Part shown: in pieces, positions 1 through 7,014 of the stretch
How positions within the stretch are numbered: position 1 is the stretch's first letter
How the letters are laid out: each line of letters begins with the position of its first letter
Origin: Gammaproteobacteria bacterium
Lineage (GTDB): Bacteria; Pseudomonadota; Gammaproteobacteria; UBA6429
DNA length: 7,160 bases
Direction: 5' to 3'
NCBI GenBank assembly: GCA_003232015.1
Contig: QIKU01000149.1
Location: forward strand, 1 to 7,160
Program-made: the position numbers and the translations under genes
The notes under the pieces: generated by a model
Seen by the model: the letters and a program-made list of their open reading frames with translations, nothing else
Told to the model about the DNA's origin: nothing
The model's database searches: none

Positions 1-68
1 ATTAAACCACCCATACTTATTATTTTGTATGTATTTTTTTAATATAAAGATATGGCTCACCATATAAA
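1..68. other. AT-rich noncoding left edge
   Basis: This is very AT-rich sequence downstream of the VOC gene, with T- and A-runs and no coding sequence that I can support. The only structure I see is a short weak inverted repeat, listed separately. The window ends before any neighbouring gene is reached. Confidence 0.5.
50..65 (-). terminator. Weak candidate terminator hairpin after the VOC gene
   Basis: A 6-bp inverted repeat (ATATGG, loop of 4, CCATAT) begins three bases past the VOC stop codon in the direction of transcription. It is followed on the minus strand by CTTTATATT and an A-run. The stem has only two G-C pairs and no clean U-tract follows, so this is a weak candidate terminator; it could equally be chance in AT-rich DNA. 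Confidence 0.25.
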
Positions 69-458
69 TTATTCTTTTTTAATATAGGTAATAAGACTAA
101 GGATAGCACCTTGTGGATCACTGATCACGGCAAAACGTCCAACTTCCGGAATGTCTTGTGGCGCAAGGACAATTTTTCCGCCCAATTTTTCTGCCAATGC
201 CGCTTGTTTATCGACATTATTTACAGTGACATAGCTTCCCCATGTTGGGGGCATTGAGCTGAAATCATCTGGAATATTCATTATTCCGGCCACTTCGGTA
301 TTTTCTGCTTTTGCCATGGTGTAGCCCATGTCACATGCAGGTATATCTTGCATACTCCAGCCTAATAATTTGTTATAGAATTTTTTTGCGCCATCAACAT
401 CAGTGGTCATGAGTTCATTCCAGCTAAATGCGCCATGCTGCTTCATGGATTGTTCCAT
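69..458 (-). CDS. VOC-family (glyoxalase/bleomycin-resistance fold) protein
   Basis: This is a 129-residue cytoplasmic protein made of one vicinal-oxygen-chelate domain. Visible family marks are the opening HGAFSWNELMTTD (residues 8-20), the helix DGAKKFYNKLLGW (22-34), the second-half strand PPTWGSYVTVNNVD (70-83) and the closing GRFAVISDPQGA (107-118). This pattern resembles the CFP32-like glyoxalase subgroup, whose members often have no proven substrate. VOC proteins use paired beta-alpha-beta-beta-beta units, usually with a metal, for isomerase, dioxygenase or resistance roles; the reaction here cannot be told. An in-frame ATG lies 36 bases upstream, but 458 is preferred because AAGGAG sits 7 bases before it, at 466-471, and the family homology begins just after it. 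It follows the kinase gene by 93 bases with a strong hairpin between, so it may be a separate or attenuated transcript. Confidence 0.88.
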   Translation of the reverse strand: MEQSMKQHGAFSWNELMTTDVDGAKKFYNKLLGWSMQDIPACDMGYTMAKAENTEVAGIMNIPDDFSSMPPTWGSYVTVNNVDKQAALAEKLGGKIVLAPQDIPEVGRFAVISDPQGAILSLITYIKKE

Positions 459-465
459 ATTGTAT

Positions 466-471
466 CTCCTT
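466..471 (-). promoter_or_regulatory. Shine-Dalgarno site of the VOC gene
   Basis: AAGGAG on the minus strand, 7 bases before the ATG at 458. This site decides the start against the longer reading from 494. Confidence 0.8.
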
Positions 472-502
472 GTTTTAATTGAGACACATAGCATAGCAAG
501 AC

Positions 503-528
503 CCTACTGACAGCGTTATGTCAGTAGG
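503..528 (-). terminator. Perfect 10-bp hairpin between kinase and VOC genes
   Basis: CCTACTGACA and TGTCAGTAGG form a perfect 10-bp stem around a 6-base loop, 23 bases after the stop codon of the fusion kinase. The position fits a transcription terminator or an RNA-stabilising stem. The minus-strand sequence after the stem (GGTCTTGCTATG) lacks a good U-run. The plus-strand side (CGTTATTTTA) is more T-rich, but no plus-strand gene is there to be terminated. An operator dyad for the VOC gene is the other reading. Confidence 0.45.
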
Positions 529-551
529 CGTTATTTTAGGAATGGGAATAT

Positions 552-2183
552 CTATTTTGGTATGTAGAAGATAAATGTTGTACCAGAATAGCGGCTATTA
601 TTTTCTGCCCATATTTTACCGCCATGTGCTTCGATAATATCTTTTGAAATAGTCAGCCCAAGTCCAGTACCGCCTGCACCAGTTTCTGTTCGGCTGCTTT
701 GTGCAAAGGGGGTGAAAATATCATTTAATTCATTATCAGGAACACCGATACCTTGATCGTGTATCGAAAAATACAATGCAGTTTTATTTTCCTCCGATAC
801 AGTAATGTCAATAGTTGAGTTTGATGGTGAAAATTTTATTGCGTTGGATACCAGGTTGGTAATGACCTGGCCGATCATAACAGGATCAAATAACGCTGTT
901 GTTGATTCTGTTAATTTATTTATTTTTATTGCCAGACCTAATTCTTCCAGTCTTGTTTGTTGCCTGACGATGCAAGCATCAATAACTTCGACTAAGTCGG
1001 AATCAAGTTTTTTTATTGTGAGTTTACCCGATTCAATTTGCGCTATGTGCAGCAGGCTTTCAATTAATTTAAGCAAACGGTTGCCACTCATTTTTATATT
1101 TTTGAAATAATCAAGTACTTTTTCAGTGGATACTTTACCACTACGTTGGATACCAAACTCAGCATAACTTTGTATACCATGCAATGGCGTGCGTAACTCA
1201 TGCGAAATATTAGATATAAATCGGGACTTTGCTGCATTGGCTTTTTCTGCCTTATCTCGGGCAATAATTAATTCATTCGCACGCTTTTCTTTATTTTGTA
1301 TTTCAATTTTAAGCTGTTCATTTATTTTTTCAAGTGCATCGGCATTCCGAGTGTCCCGATAGTTAATGGCATAACCATGAATGGTATTATTGAACGGAAG
1401 AGCCAATAAGCCATACAGGTTAAGGAATTTTGGGTCAGTAAAACGATCTAATCCAAGCACCATTTTTGTGTGGCCATCACGAGGGGACTCAAGATAGGTG
1501 CCAAAGATACGATCCCATAATGAAATAAAGAAGGTAAAGTTGCTGTTGGTTTCATTTTCCAGCGTTGAATGATGGATACGGTGCATTTCAGGTGTTGTGA
1601 TAAACCAGCGCAGGATATTCTCAAATTTTTTGTTGATTCGTATATTGGAATGGGTAAACATCGACATAAAATTAAGAACAATCTCGAAGATAATAACAGC
1701 CAATACCGGCGCACCTAATATAATAATGACGGCCATTTTAATAACAACAGATAAAACTATTTCAAAGGGGTGGAACCTGACACCAGTTGTTACGTCACAA
1801 TCCCTGTCTGAATGGTGTACTCGATGGAAGCGCCACAGTATTGGCAGGACATGAAAAAACAAATGCTGGAAATAAATAATTAAATCCAGTAGCACAAAGG
1901 TAACAATAAATTTAAGCCAAAAGTTTATTTCGAAATGGTTAGCAAAACCCCAGCCATTCTTTTGTGTTAAATAAGCAACACCAACGACCGCCGTTGGAAT
2001 GACCAACCGAACCAGCAGCGTGCTTGAAATAATGAGTGAAAAATTGTTAGCCCAACGTTTAAACTTATGCGTTGTTAGCTGGCGACGTGGTTTAAGCCAT
2101 TCCCATAATGCCAGCACACTAAAACTACCAAGAAAAATGCTCAGCCGAATTGTTGCTTCGTACTTATAGATAAGTTCAATCAA
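552..2183 (-). CDS. Fatty acid hydroxylase/sterol desaturase domain fused to histidine kinase
   Basis: This is a 543-residue membrane protein. Residues about 1-275 form a complete fatty-acid-hydroxylase-superfamily domain. Hydrophobic segments lie near 12-30, 50-72, 88-106 and 145-176. Histidine boxes are H107xxxH111, H120xxH123H124, HPFE (H138), FTH (H178) and H201xxH204H205, the set that binds two irons in this family. Residues about 279-318 are a charged helical, coiled-coil-like linker. Residues about 320-543 are a kinase core: H-box SHELRTPLHGI with phospho-acceptor H328, N-box NLVSNAIKFSP (N447), G1 box DQGIG (476-480), F-box FTPF (490-493), and G2 box GGTGLGL (504-510). No HAMP, PAS or receiver domain is seen. 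All catalytic marks of both halves are intact. The start at 2183 is TTG: no ATG occurs in frame upstream before the stop near 2262, and the next Met is residue 150. Likely role (inference): a membrane sensor kinase. No cognate response regulator lies in the window. Confidence 0.9.
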   Translation of the reverse strand: MIELIYKYEATIRLSIFLGSFSVLALWEWLKPRRQLTTHKFKRWANNFSLIISSTLLVRLVIPTAVVGVAYLTQKNGWGFANHFEINFWLKFIVTFVLLDLIIYFQHLFFHVLPILWRFHRVHHSDRDCDVTTGVRFHPFEIVLSVVIKMAVIIILGAPVLAVIIFEIVLNFMSMFTHSNIRINKKFENILRWFITTPEMHRIHHSTLENETNSNFTFFISLWDRIFGTYLESPRDGHTKMVLGLDRFTDPKFLNLYGLLALPFNNTIHGYAINYRDTRNADALEKINEQLKIEIQNKEKRANELIIARDKAEKANAAKSRFISNISHELRTPLHGIQSYAEFGIQRSGKVSTEKVLDYFKNIKMSGNRLLKLIESLLHIAQIESGKLTIKKLDSDLVEVIDACIVRQQTRLEELGLAIKINKLTESTTALFDPVMIGQVITNLVSNAIKFSPSNSTIDITVSEENKTALYFSIHDQGIGVPDNELNDIFTPFAQSSRTETGAGGTGLGLTISKDIIEAHGGKIWAENNSRYSGTTFIFYIPK

Positions 2184-2196
2184 GGCAGAATCCCAG

Positions 2197-2214
2197 GGTA
2201 TAATAGAGTATACC
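2197..2214. promoter_or_regulatory. GGTATA-N6-TATACC dyad upstream of the kinase
   Basis: An 18-bp perfect dyad with two 6-bp arms and a 6-bp spacer ends 14 bases before the TTG start of the fusion kinase. On the minus strand it includes TATACT and TATTAT, both -10-like, so a protein bound here would cover a promoter or the leader. No convincing -35 box is seen 16-18 bases upstream of either. An operator is the favoured reading, but a chance repeat cannot be excluded. Confidence 0.4.
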
Positions 2215-2274
2215 TGTAGGATATTATCGGCCGTTGCCGGCTTTACTTTAAGCCTGTAAGTTTATGATACATAA

Positions 2275-2292
2275 GATATTATTGAAAATATC
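2275..2292. repeat. AT-rich 6-bp inverted repeat
   Basis: GATATT and AATATC flank a 6-base loop, about 44 bases past the oxidase stop. It lacks the G-C content of a normal intrinsic terminator. Its role, if any, is unknown. Confidence 0.3.
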
Positions 2293-2335
2293 CGGCTTTA
2301 AGGCCAGTTAAACGGGTATTTCGCCGGGGAATTAC

Positions 2336-3343
2336 TCACTTCCTGATGGTATAGCGGGTGATCATACCAGCTGTAATATGGTCGGTGACATGGCAATGGT
2401 ATAACCAGGTGCCCGGGTTGTTTGCAATCATATCGACGCTTTGCATGCTGTTAGGTAGTAGTGCAACCACGTCGGTTCGGTGTCCGCCTGCCAACACCGT
2501 TTTGCCATGCCAGTGTGCAGTATGAATATCCACTTCAGTTCCCATACCAATTAAGTGCCAGCGAACCCGGTCGTCCTTATTAGCGACCATGCCCTGTAGG
2601 TTACCAAAAATGTAACCATTAATAGTATGTTTCAAATTGCCTTCTTCATTATCTTCAGCATTAACAGTTTTAACCGAGCCAATTTTTTTTCGACCATTTT
2701 CATTAAAGATCATATACATGTTAGTAAATGCAATATCAACATCCTTTGGCCTTGGATCGGTTTTTGAACGCGCCATTCCTTTTTTTGTAATAACAATGCT
2801 ACCGATCAGGCCATCATAAATTTCTGTTACTGAATCGACGTGTGAATGGTAGACCCAGACAATTGACGAAGGGTCAGCAGGCCCTGGTGCAGCATCCGCA
2901 TCGACTTGCCATATATAAGTAAATTTTTCTCCTGGTTTAACAGCAGAACCTTTGCCGGTCATATCAGCGCCTTCGTATTTTTTGGTATAACGCATTCCAT
3001 GTGGATGAATACTTAGAGGCTTGTCTGCTTTATTCATAAAATGAATTTTTAAAGTGTCACCCTGTTCAGCACGAAACTGTGGCCCCAGAATCCCCATCCA
3101 TTGTGGTTGCGCAACACGTTTTGAATAACTGGCATCCGTGTATTCAATATAGCGGTATTTTTGATATTTAAGATGATTGCCCCATACACCAAGGGTTTTA
3201 TCGGGCATAATCTGGTTTTTTCCGCTCGGTGCATAGTTCCACTCAACAATTTCTGCTGTTACCCAATATTCACGTAACTCACCGGAACAAGCATTTGCTG
3301 TTATCAGGAAAAAAAGTAAACTTGTTAATATATATTTTTTCAT
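2336..3343 (-). CDS. Two-domain ceruloplasmin-like multicopper oxidase
   Basis: This is a 335-residue exported oxidase that would couple one-electron oxidation of a substrate (metal ion or organic) to reduction of O2 to water. The N-terminus MKKYILTSLLFFLITANAC is a signal peptide; C19 gives a weak lipobox-like ending (ANAC), so lipidation is possible but uncertain. Copper ligands are complete: HPHG (H113, H115), YHSH (H166, H168), HTAHWHG (H274, H277, H279) and HCHVTDHITAGM (H316, C317, H318, H322, M327). The type 1 site is thus only in domain 2 (no Cys after YHSH in domain 1), the type B two-domain plan, which in known members works as a trimer. The segments IHPHGMRYTKKYEGA and WLYHCHVTDHITAGM are strikingly like ceruloplasmin/hephaestin, hinting at ferroxidase or cuprous oxidase activity, but laccase-like activity is also possible. 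AAGGTG lies 10 bases before the ATG. The gene follows the beta-barrel gene by 28 bases, so co-transcription is likely. Confidence 0.92.
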   Translation of the reverse strand: MKKYILTSLLFFLITANACSGELREYWVTAEIVEWNYAPSGKNQIMPDKTLGVWGNHLKYQKYRYIEYTDASYSKRVAQPQWMGILGPQFRAEQGDTLKIHFMNKADKPLSIHPHGMRYTKKYEGADMTGKGSAVKPGEKFTYIWQVDADAAPGPADPSSIVWVYHSHVDSVTEIYDGLIGSIVITKKGMARSKTDPRPKDVDIAFTNMYMIFNENGRKKIGSVKTVNAEDNEEGNLKHTINGYIFGNLQGMVANKDDRVRWHLIGMGTEVDIHTAHWHGKTVLAGGHRTDVVALLPNSMQSVDMIANNPGTWLYHCHVTDHITAGMITRYTIRK

Positions 3344-3371
3344 TATGAGATAGCACCTTAAATTTCAATCA

Positions 3372-4514
3372 TTAAAAAAACCACTGTAACTGTAGATAGT
3401 AGAGGTTTTCCAATGTACCATATTCCGTTCCAGGCTTGCCTTTAAAAGCCTGAACCCCTCCACGTAGCTCCATATTATCTGACCAAGAATAAGATAAGCC
3501 CGGTGCTATAAAATAACTGTCATCATCGAAGTTGAAAATAAAGTAATTGTCCCAGCGCAGCAGTGGTGTAATATCATAGCTGAAATAACCACCAACATAG
3601 CGCCGAGCCAGACTTTGTATTTTTCCTGTAAACAGGCGGTTAAAATTGTAACTGCTTAACTCTGCCGTGCCTTGTCCATTATAGTAGGCTTCTATATTAA
3701 GCGAGAGTGTACTGTCGAAAGTATAGTCTGCACCGATCACGGCGCGGATAAAGCTGCCTCCATTTTTCTGATCGGTACGGGTGATTTCACCCTTTACCCC
3801 GATATTTTTTATTTGCCCTGAGAAATCGAAACCGACGATACTATCGTTCTGAAATCGACCAGCCATCACGGAAAAATCAAAACCATTTTGATTCGATCGC
3901 CAGCGTATGGCGGTGCTTGAAGTGCGTCGTTGTCGAGCATAAACCAGACTCAAGCGTGACAGTGCATCATAATTCCAGTCGAGTAATGCCGCATCAACCC
4001 CCTGGCGTTCTTCGCGTTCCAGTTGAACCGGATTAAAGGGGTTAAGGATATCCATAGGATTCCACAACATGGCGGTTCCCCAGGCAATACGCTGTCGCCC
4101 AAAGCGAATGTCAATATCAGGCAGAGCGAGTGCAACATAGGCACGGTAAATACTTTGTTTGGCATAGCTTGAGCTGTTATCAATGTAACTGCTTTCAAGG
4201 TCAAAATAGTTATCGGATTGCAAATTCTTTACTGTTACGAATTGTGTTGTTTGCATATAGTTGCCAAGTAAAATTTCATTATCGTATTGGATATTAAAGG
4301 ATAGCTTGTCATTGAGTTCCCCATCCAATTGTAACCGTAAACGATTTAAATCCAGTGTATAAGACTTTGCAGGTGGAAACAGTGCCAGTGTTTTAGAGTT
4401 AACAAGGATATTTTTATAATAACCGCTTAACTCAAATTTTTCTGCTGCAGATGCAGACAAGCTAACAGGAAATATAATTAACAGTAATAGAAAATACTGT
4501 AATCGGTTACACAT
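3372..4514 (-). CDS. Outer-membrane beta-barrel protein, cargo unknown
   Basis: This is a 380-residue protein starting at the ATG at 4514. Residues 1-23 form a signal peptide with an AxA site (S-A-S-A before AEKFE), so the mature protein starts near residue 24. The rest alternates polar and hydrophobic residues with many Tyr/Trp/Phe girdle positions and ends LQLQWFF; a terminal Phe is the mark recognised by the outer-membrane assembly machinery. A conserved-looking block, RFGRQRIAWG (137-146) followed by NPMDILNPFNP (152-162) and EREERQGVDAAL (166-177), recalls large porin-like barrels of the DUF1302/alginate-export kind, but I cannot name the family. A longer reading from 4577 exists, but it would bury the signal peptide and overlap the permease by 71 bases. 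With the chosen start the overlap is 8 bases (ATGTGTAA) and no clear ribosome site is seen, so translation is probably coupled to the permease. Likely outer-membrane partner of that transporter. Confidence 0.82.
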   Translation of the reverse strand: MCNRLQYFLLLLIIFPVSLSASAAEKFELSGYYKNILVNSKTLALFPPAKSYTLDLNRLRLQLDGELNDKLSFNIQYDNEILLGNYMQTTQFVTVKNLQSDNYFDLESSYIDNSSSYAKQSIYRAYVALALPDIDIRFGRQRIAWGTAMLWNPMDILNPFNPVQLEREERQGVDAALLDWNYDALSRLSLVYARQRRTSSTAIRWRSNQNGFDFSVMAGRFQNDSIVGFDFSGQIKNIGVKGEITRTDQKNGGSFIRAVIGADYTFDSTLSLNIEAYYNGQGTAELSSYNFNRLFTGKIQSLARRYVGGYFSYDITPLLRWDNYFIFNFDDDSYFIAPGLSYSWSDNMELRGGVQAFKGKPGTEYGTLENLYYLQLQWFF

Positions 4515-7014
4515 GACGAATGGCAGCCACTGGCGATAGCCGGGCTCCACGTAATGCCGGATAAAATGCAGCCGCAATACCCGTAATAAACAATATAAGT
4601 GTTGGCAACCAGAGGTTACCGATAATCAGAACAGGATAAATCATGTCGGTCAGGCCGGGGATGGTGCTGGTTGCACCGGCAAAGCCCGAGAGATCCATTC
4701 CGTCACTGTAATAAAGTACCAGTAAAGCACCCATAATAATCCCAAACACGATACCAATAAGACCTAGAATAATCGACTCATACACGACCATGCGCATAAT
4801 AAGTCGCGGTTCGGTGCCCATAGCTAACATCACACCAAATTCACGGGTACGCTCCATCACCGACATAAATAAAGTATTCGTTACCCCCATAGCAACAACA
4901 ATAAAGACAATTACCAGTATTACAAAAAACATAAGACGGGTGACGTCGATCATTTGTACCAGTACCGGCATAATTTGTTGCCATGATTTTGCTTTATAAG
5001 TAGAGCCGGTGAATATTTTATCCAGTTCAATTGCAGTGGATTTTGATAGCTCACGTTTTTGAAGGCGTATAGCAATGGTAGAAACTCGATTGGGCATAGC
5101 AAGTAGCGACTGTGCCTGCTGTAAACCAATAAAACCATAGGCGCGATCAAAAACTTCATTATTGGTTTGATAGATCCCAACAAGCCGATAAGCCGCCGAG
5201 CCTAAACTGCCATCGGCCAGTTGCGTTGTAATAACCACTTTTTCGCCAATGCGAAGGTCGAGTTTTTCCACCAGCTTTTGTCCCAGCACAATCTCTGTTT
5301 TATTATTTTCTTTAAGGTATTCGCCTTTAATGATCACACTATGTAGCCGGGTTACCTTCTTTTCCATGCTGGCATTCACGCCGGTCAGGATTAATGGCTG
5401 TGTTTTTGTGGGGCTGCTTATCATCGACTCCACCTGAATACGTGGGGCAGCGGCAAGCACCGAAGGAAGTTGCTGTACCTTTTCAAGTATATCTTTGGGT
5501 TGTGAAATATAGAGCCCCGGCGAGAGTTCTTCACGATAGCCTTGTGGTTCTATTTGTACGTGCGCGGTTAAAAATTCAGTGGAGTTATCAATCATCTGTT
5601 CGAAAAAACCATCGGTGAAAGCATACAGAAATAAAAAGGCAGCCAGACCGAAAGCGGTTGCACCGGAGGTGAGCACCGAACGCCATGGATTGCGCAAGAT
5701 GTTTCGAAAAGCGATACGCCAGAAAAGAAATTGTGTTGACGAACCTGTACTTGTCGTCCATCGCCATGCCTTGTGAGTACTACTTTTTACGATACCCTGA
5801 ATCGCTTCAACAGGTTGTAAGCGCGCTACCTGCCAGGCTGGGTAAAGTGCGGGTAATACACTAATAGCAAAGGTGACGACTGAAACGAACAACGCATGAT
5901 CCAGCCGAATCAATGGAAAAACAGTGCCTGATAAGCCCGGCATGGTTTCCATTGCCTGCGTGTATTCGGTTAAATCAATACCAGCAATAGAAAAATAATG
6001 AGTGATGGACAGACCAAGTGTGTTGCCTGTCAATAAGCCAATAACACCTAATATAAAAGACTCTAACAGGAGCAACTGGATAATCTGAAACTGGCTGGTG
6101 CCTAATGCCAGCATAATGCCAAACTCATGGGTGCGTTCTTTTACCGCCATAAGAATGGTATTGGTAACCCCCACGGCAACAATAACAATAACGATAAAAA
6201 CAACAATGTAGCTGATCACTTCATGAAAGCGAATCATTTGCACCATTTCAGGTAATAACTTTTTCCAGCCTAACACCTCAAAGCCCGAGCCTAGTTCGGT
6301 TTTAAGTTGATGTGCAATTTCATCAGCATGCTGGCGGTTGTCGATGCGAAGCGCCCACGTCGTGATCTGCCCCCATAATGAATACAATTCCTGTGCTGCT
6401 GATAAGGGAATGAATACGTGCGAGGCATCGATAATATCAATACCACTATCAAATATCCCGACTACCTTGAAACGATCAGCCGCCAATGAACCATCCCGTG
6501 CCTGTGTTATCAGCACAGCATCACCACCTACTTTCAGGCCGGCTCTTTCGGCAAGTTTATCACCGAGTACAATCGTATTTTTATCGGTGGCCTGCAAATA
6601 GCGGCCGTCGATAATAGCTCGGGCAATGGTGGTTACTTTTGGTTCCAGCACTGGATCAACGCCAATAACTTTCACACCGCGCGCTTCATCGGCACCACTT
6701 ATCATTGCCTGATCTTCTATGCGTGGTGTAATCGCCACCACATCGGCATTTTTAGACAGGCGTTGTTGTAATGCTTGATTATAAGGCAGTGTTGAATACA
6801 GTGCTTTGTCTTTATGAAAACCTGTTTTATGAATTTTTATATGGCCGGTTAAATAGGTGGTACTGTTTTCAATGGTCTGCTCATTCATACCATCAATAAA
6901 TCCCCAGACAAATATCAGAGCCGCAAGTCCCACCGTAATGGCCGCAAGCATAATTAAGGAACGACGCTTATTGCGCCAGAGATTTCGATAAGCCAGTTTA
7001 AGCAAGTTCATCAT
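4507..7014 (-). CDS. Tandem-duplicated FtsX/LolCE-type ABC permease
   Basis: This is an 835-residue inner-membrane protein built of two full permease modules, about 5-405 and 433-833, joined by a hydrophilic linker (406-432). Each has one N-terminal membrane helix (about 20-42; 447-468), a large periplasmic domain of MacB_PCD type, then three helices of FtsX type (about 265-288, 311-340, 372-394; 693-716, 741-768, 795-818). Matching landmarks are AYRNLWRNKRRS/AFRNILRNPWRS, VGVTNTILMAVKERTHEFG/MGVTNTLFMSVMERTREFG and ALYPAWQVARLQPVEAI/AFYPALRGARLSPVAAI, at an almost constant spacing of 427-428 residues. One chain thus offers the two halves that LolC and LolE supply separately. In that family an ATPase dimer drives extraction of lipoproteins or other cargo from the inner membrane; the cargo here is unknown. 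The ATG at 7014 overlaps the ATPase stop by one base (TAATG). A second ATG at 7011 has better spacing from AGGT and may be the true start. Confidence 0.92.
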   Translation of the reverse strand: MMNLLKLAYRNLWRNKRRSLIMLAAITVGLAALIFVWGFIDGMNEQTIENSTTYLTGHIKIHKTGFHKDKALYSTLPYNQALQQRLSKNADVVAITPRIEDQAMISGADEARGVKVIGVDPVLEPKVTTIARAIIDGRYLQATDKNTIVLGDKLAERAGLKVGGDAVLITQARDGSLAADRFKVVGIFDSGIDIIDASHVFIPLSAAQELYSLWGQITTWALRIDNRQHADEIAHQLKTELGSGFEVLGWKKLLPEMVQMIRFHEVISYIVVFIVIVIVAVGVTNTILMAVKERTHEFGIMLALGTSQFQIIQLLLLESFILGVIGLLTGNTLGLSITHYFSIAGIDLTEYTQAMETMPGLSGTVFPLIRLDHALFVSVVTFAISVLPALYPAWQVARLQPVEAIQGIVKSSTHKAWRWTTSTGSSTQFLFWRIAFRNILRNPWRSVLTSGATAFGLAAFLFLYAFTDGFFEQMIDNSTEFLTAHVQIEPQGYREELSPGLYISQPKDILEKVQQLPSVLAAAPRIQVESMISSPTKTQPLILTGVNASMEKKVTRLHSVIIKGEYLKENNKTEIVLGQKLVEKLDLRIGEKVVITTQLADGSLGSAAYRLVGIYQTNNEVFDRAYGFIGLQQAQSLLAMPNRVSTIAIRLQKRELSKSTAIELDKIFTGSTYKAKSWQQIMPVLVQMIDVTRLMFFVILVIVFIVVAMGVTNTLFMSVMERTREFGVMLAMGTEPRLIMRMVVYESIILGLIGIVFGIIMGALLVLYYSDGMDLSGFAGATSTIPGLTDMIYPVLIIGNLWLPTLILFITGIAAAFYPALRGARLSPVAAIRHV

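Larger units (their letters stand above)
2184..2335. other. Intergenic region rich in inverted repeats
   Basis: This is the 152-base gap between the oxidase stop and the kinase start. It has no coding sequence. It contains the 9-mer CCGGCTTTA twice (starting near 2237 and 2292), a GGCTT-N6-AAGCC hairpin (2239-2254), a CGGC-N4-GCCG hairpin (2228-2239), an AT-rich GATATT-N6-AATATC hairpin (2275-2292) and the promoter-proximal dyad listed separately. It must hold either the promoter of the kinase gene or a read-through leader; I see no clear -35/-10 pair and no classic terminator with a U-run. Confidence 0.6.

Noticed and set aside
459..494. Longer N-terminus of the VOC protein from an upstream ATG
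   Set aside because: AAGGAG is positioned for the ATG at 458, and the extra 12 residues do not belong to the VOC fold.
805..1110. Plus-strand open frame of 101 codons
   Set aside because: It lies wholly opposite the kinase core, whose conserved motifs explain the sequence. The product has no recognisable domain.
1448..1714. Minus-strand open frame in another phase, inside the fusion gene
   Set aside because: It overlaps the hydroxylase domain containing the last histidine box; the composition looks like a shadow and no domain is visible.
2175..2204. Plus-strand promoter (TATAAT at 2199-2204 with TTCAAT at 2175-2180)
   Set aside because: The -35 match is only three of six, no plus-strand gene follows, and the TATAAT is part of the dyad whose other reading serves the minus-strand gene.
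4515..4577. Longer N-terminus of the barrel protein
   Set aside because: It would place 21 polar residues ahead of a normal signal peptide and overlap the permease by 71 bases.
4950..5776. Several short open frames on both strands within the permease region
   Set aside because: The permease reading frame is continuous and conserved between its two halves through this stretch, so these are shadow frames.
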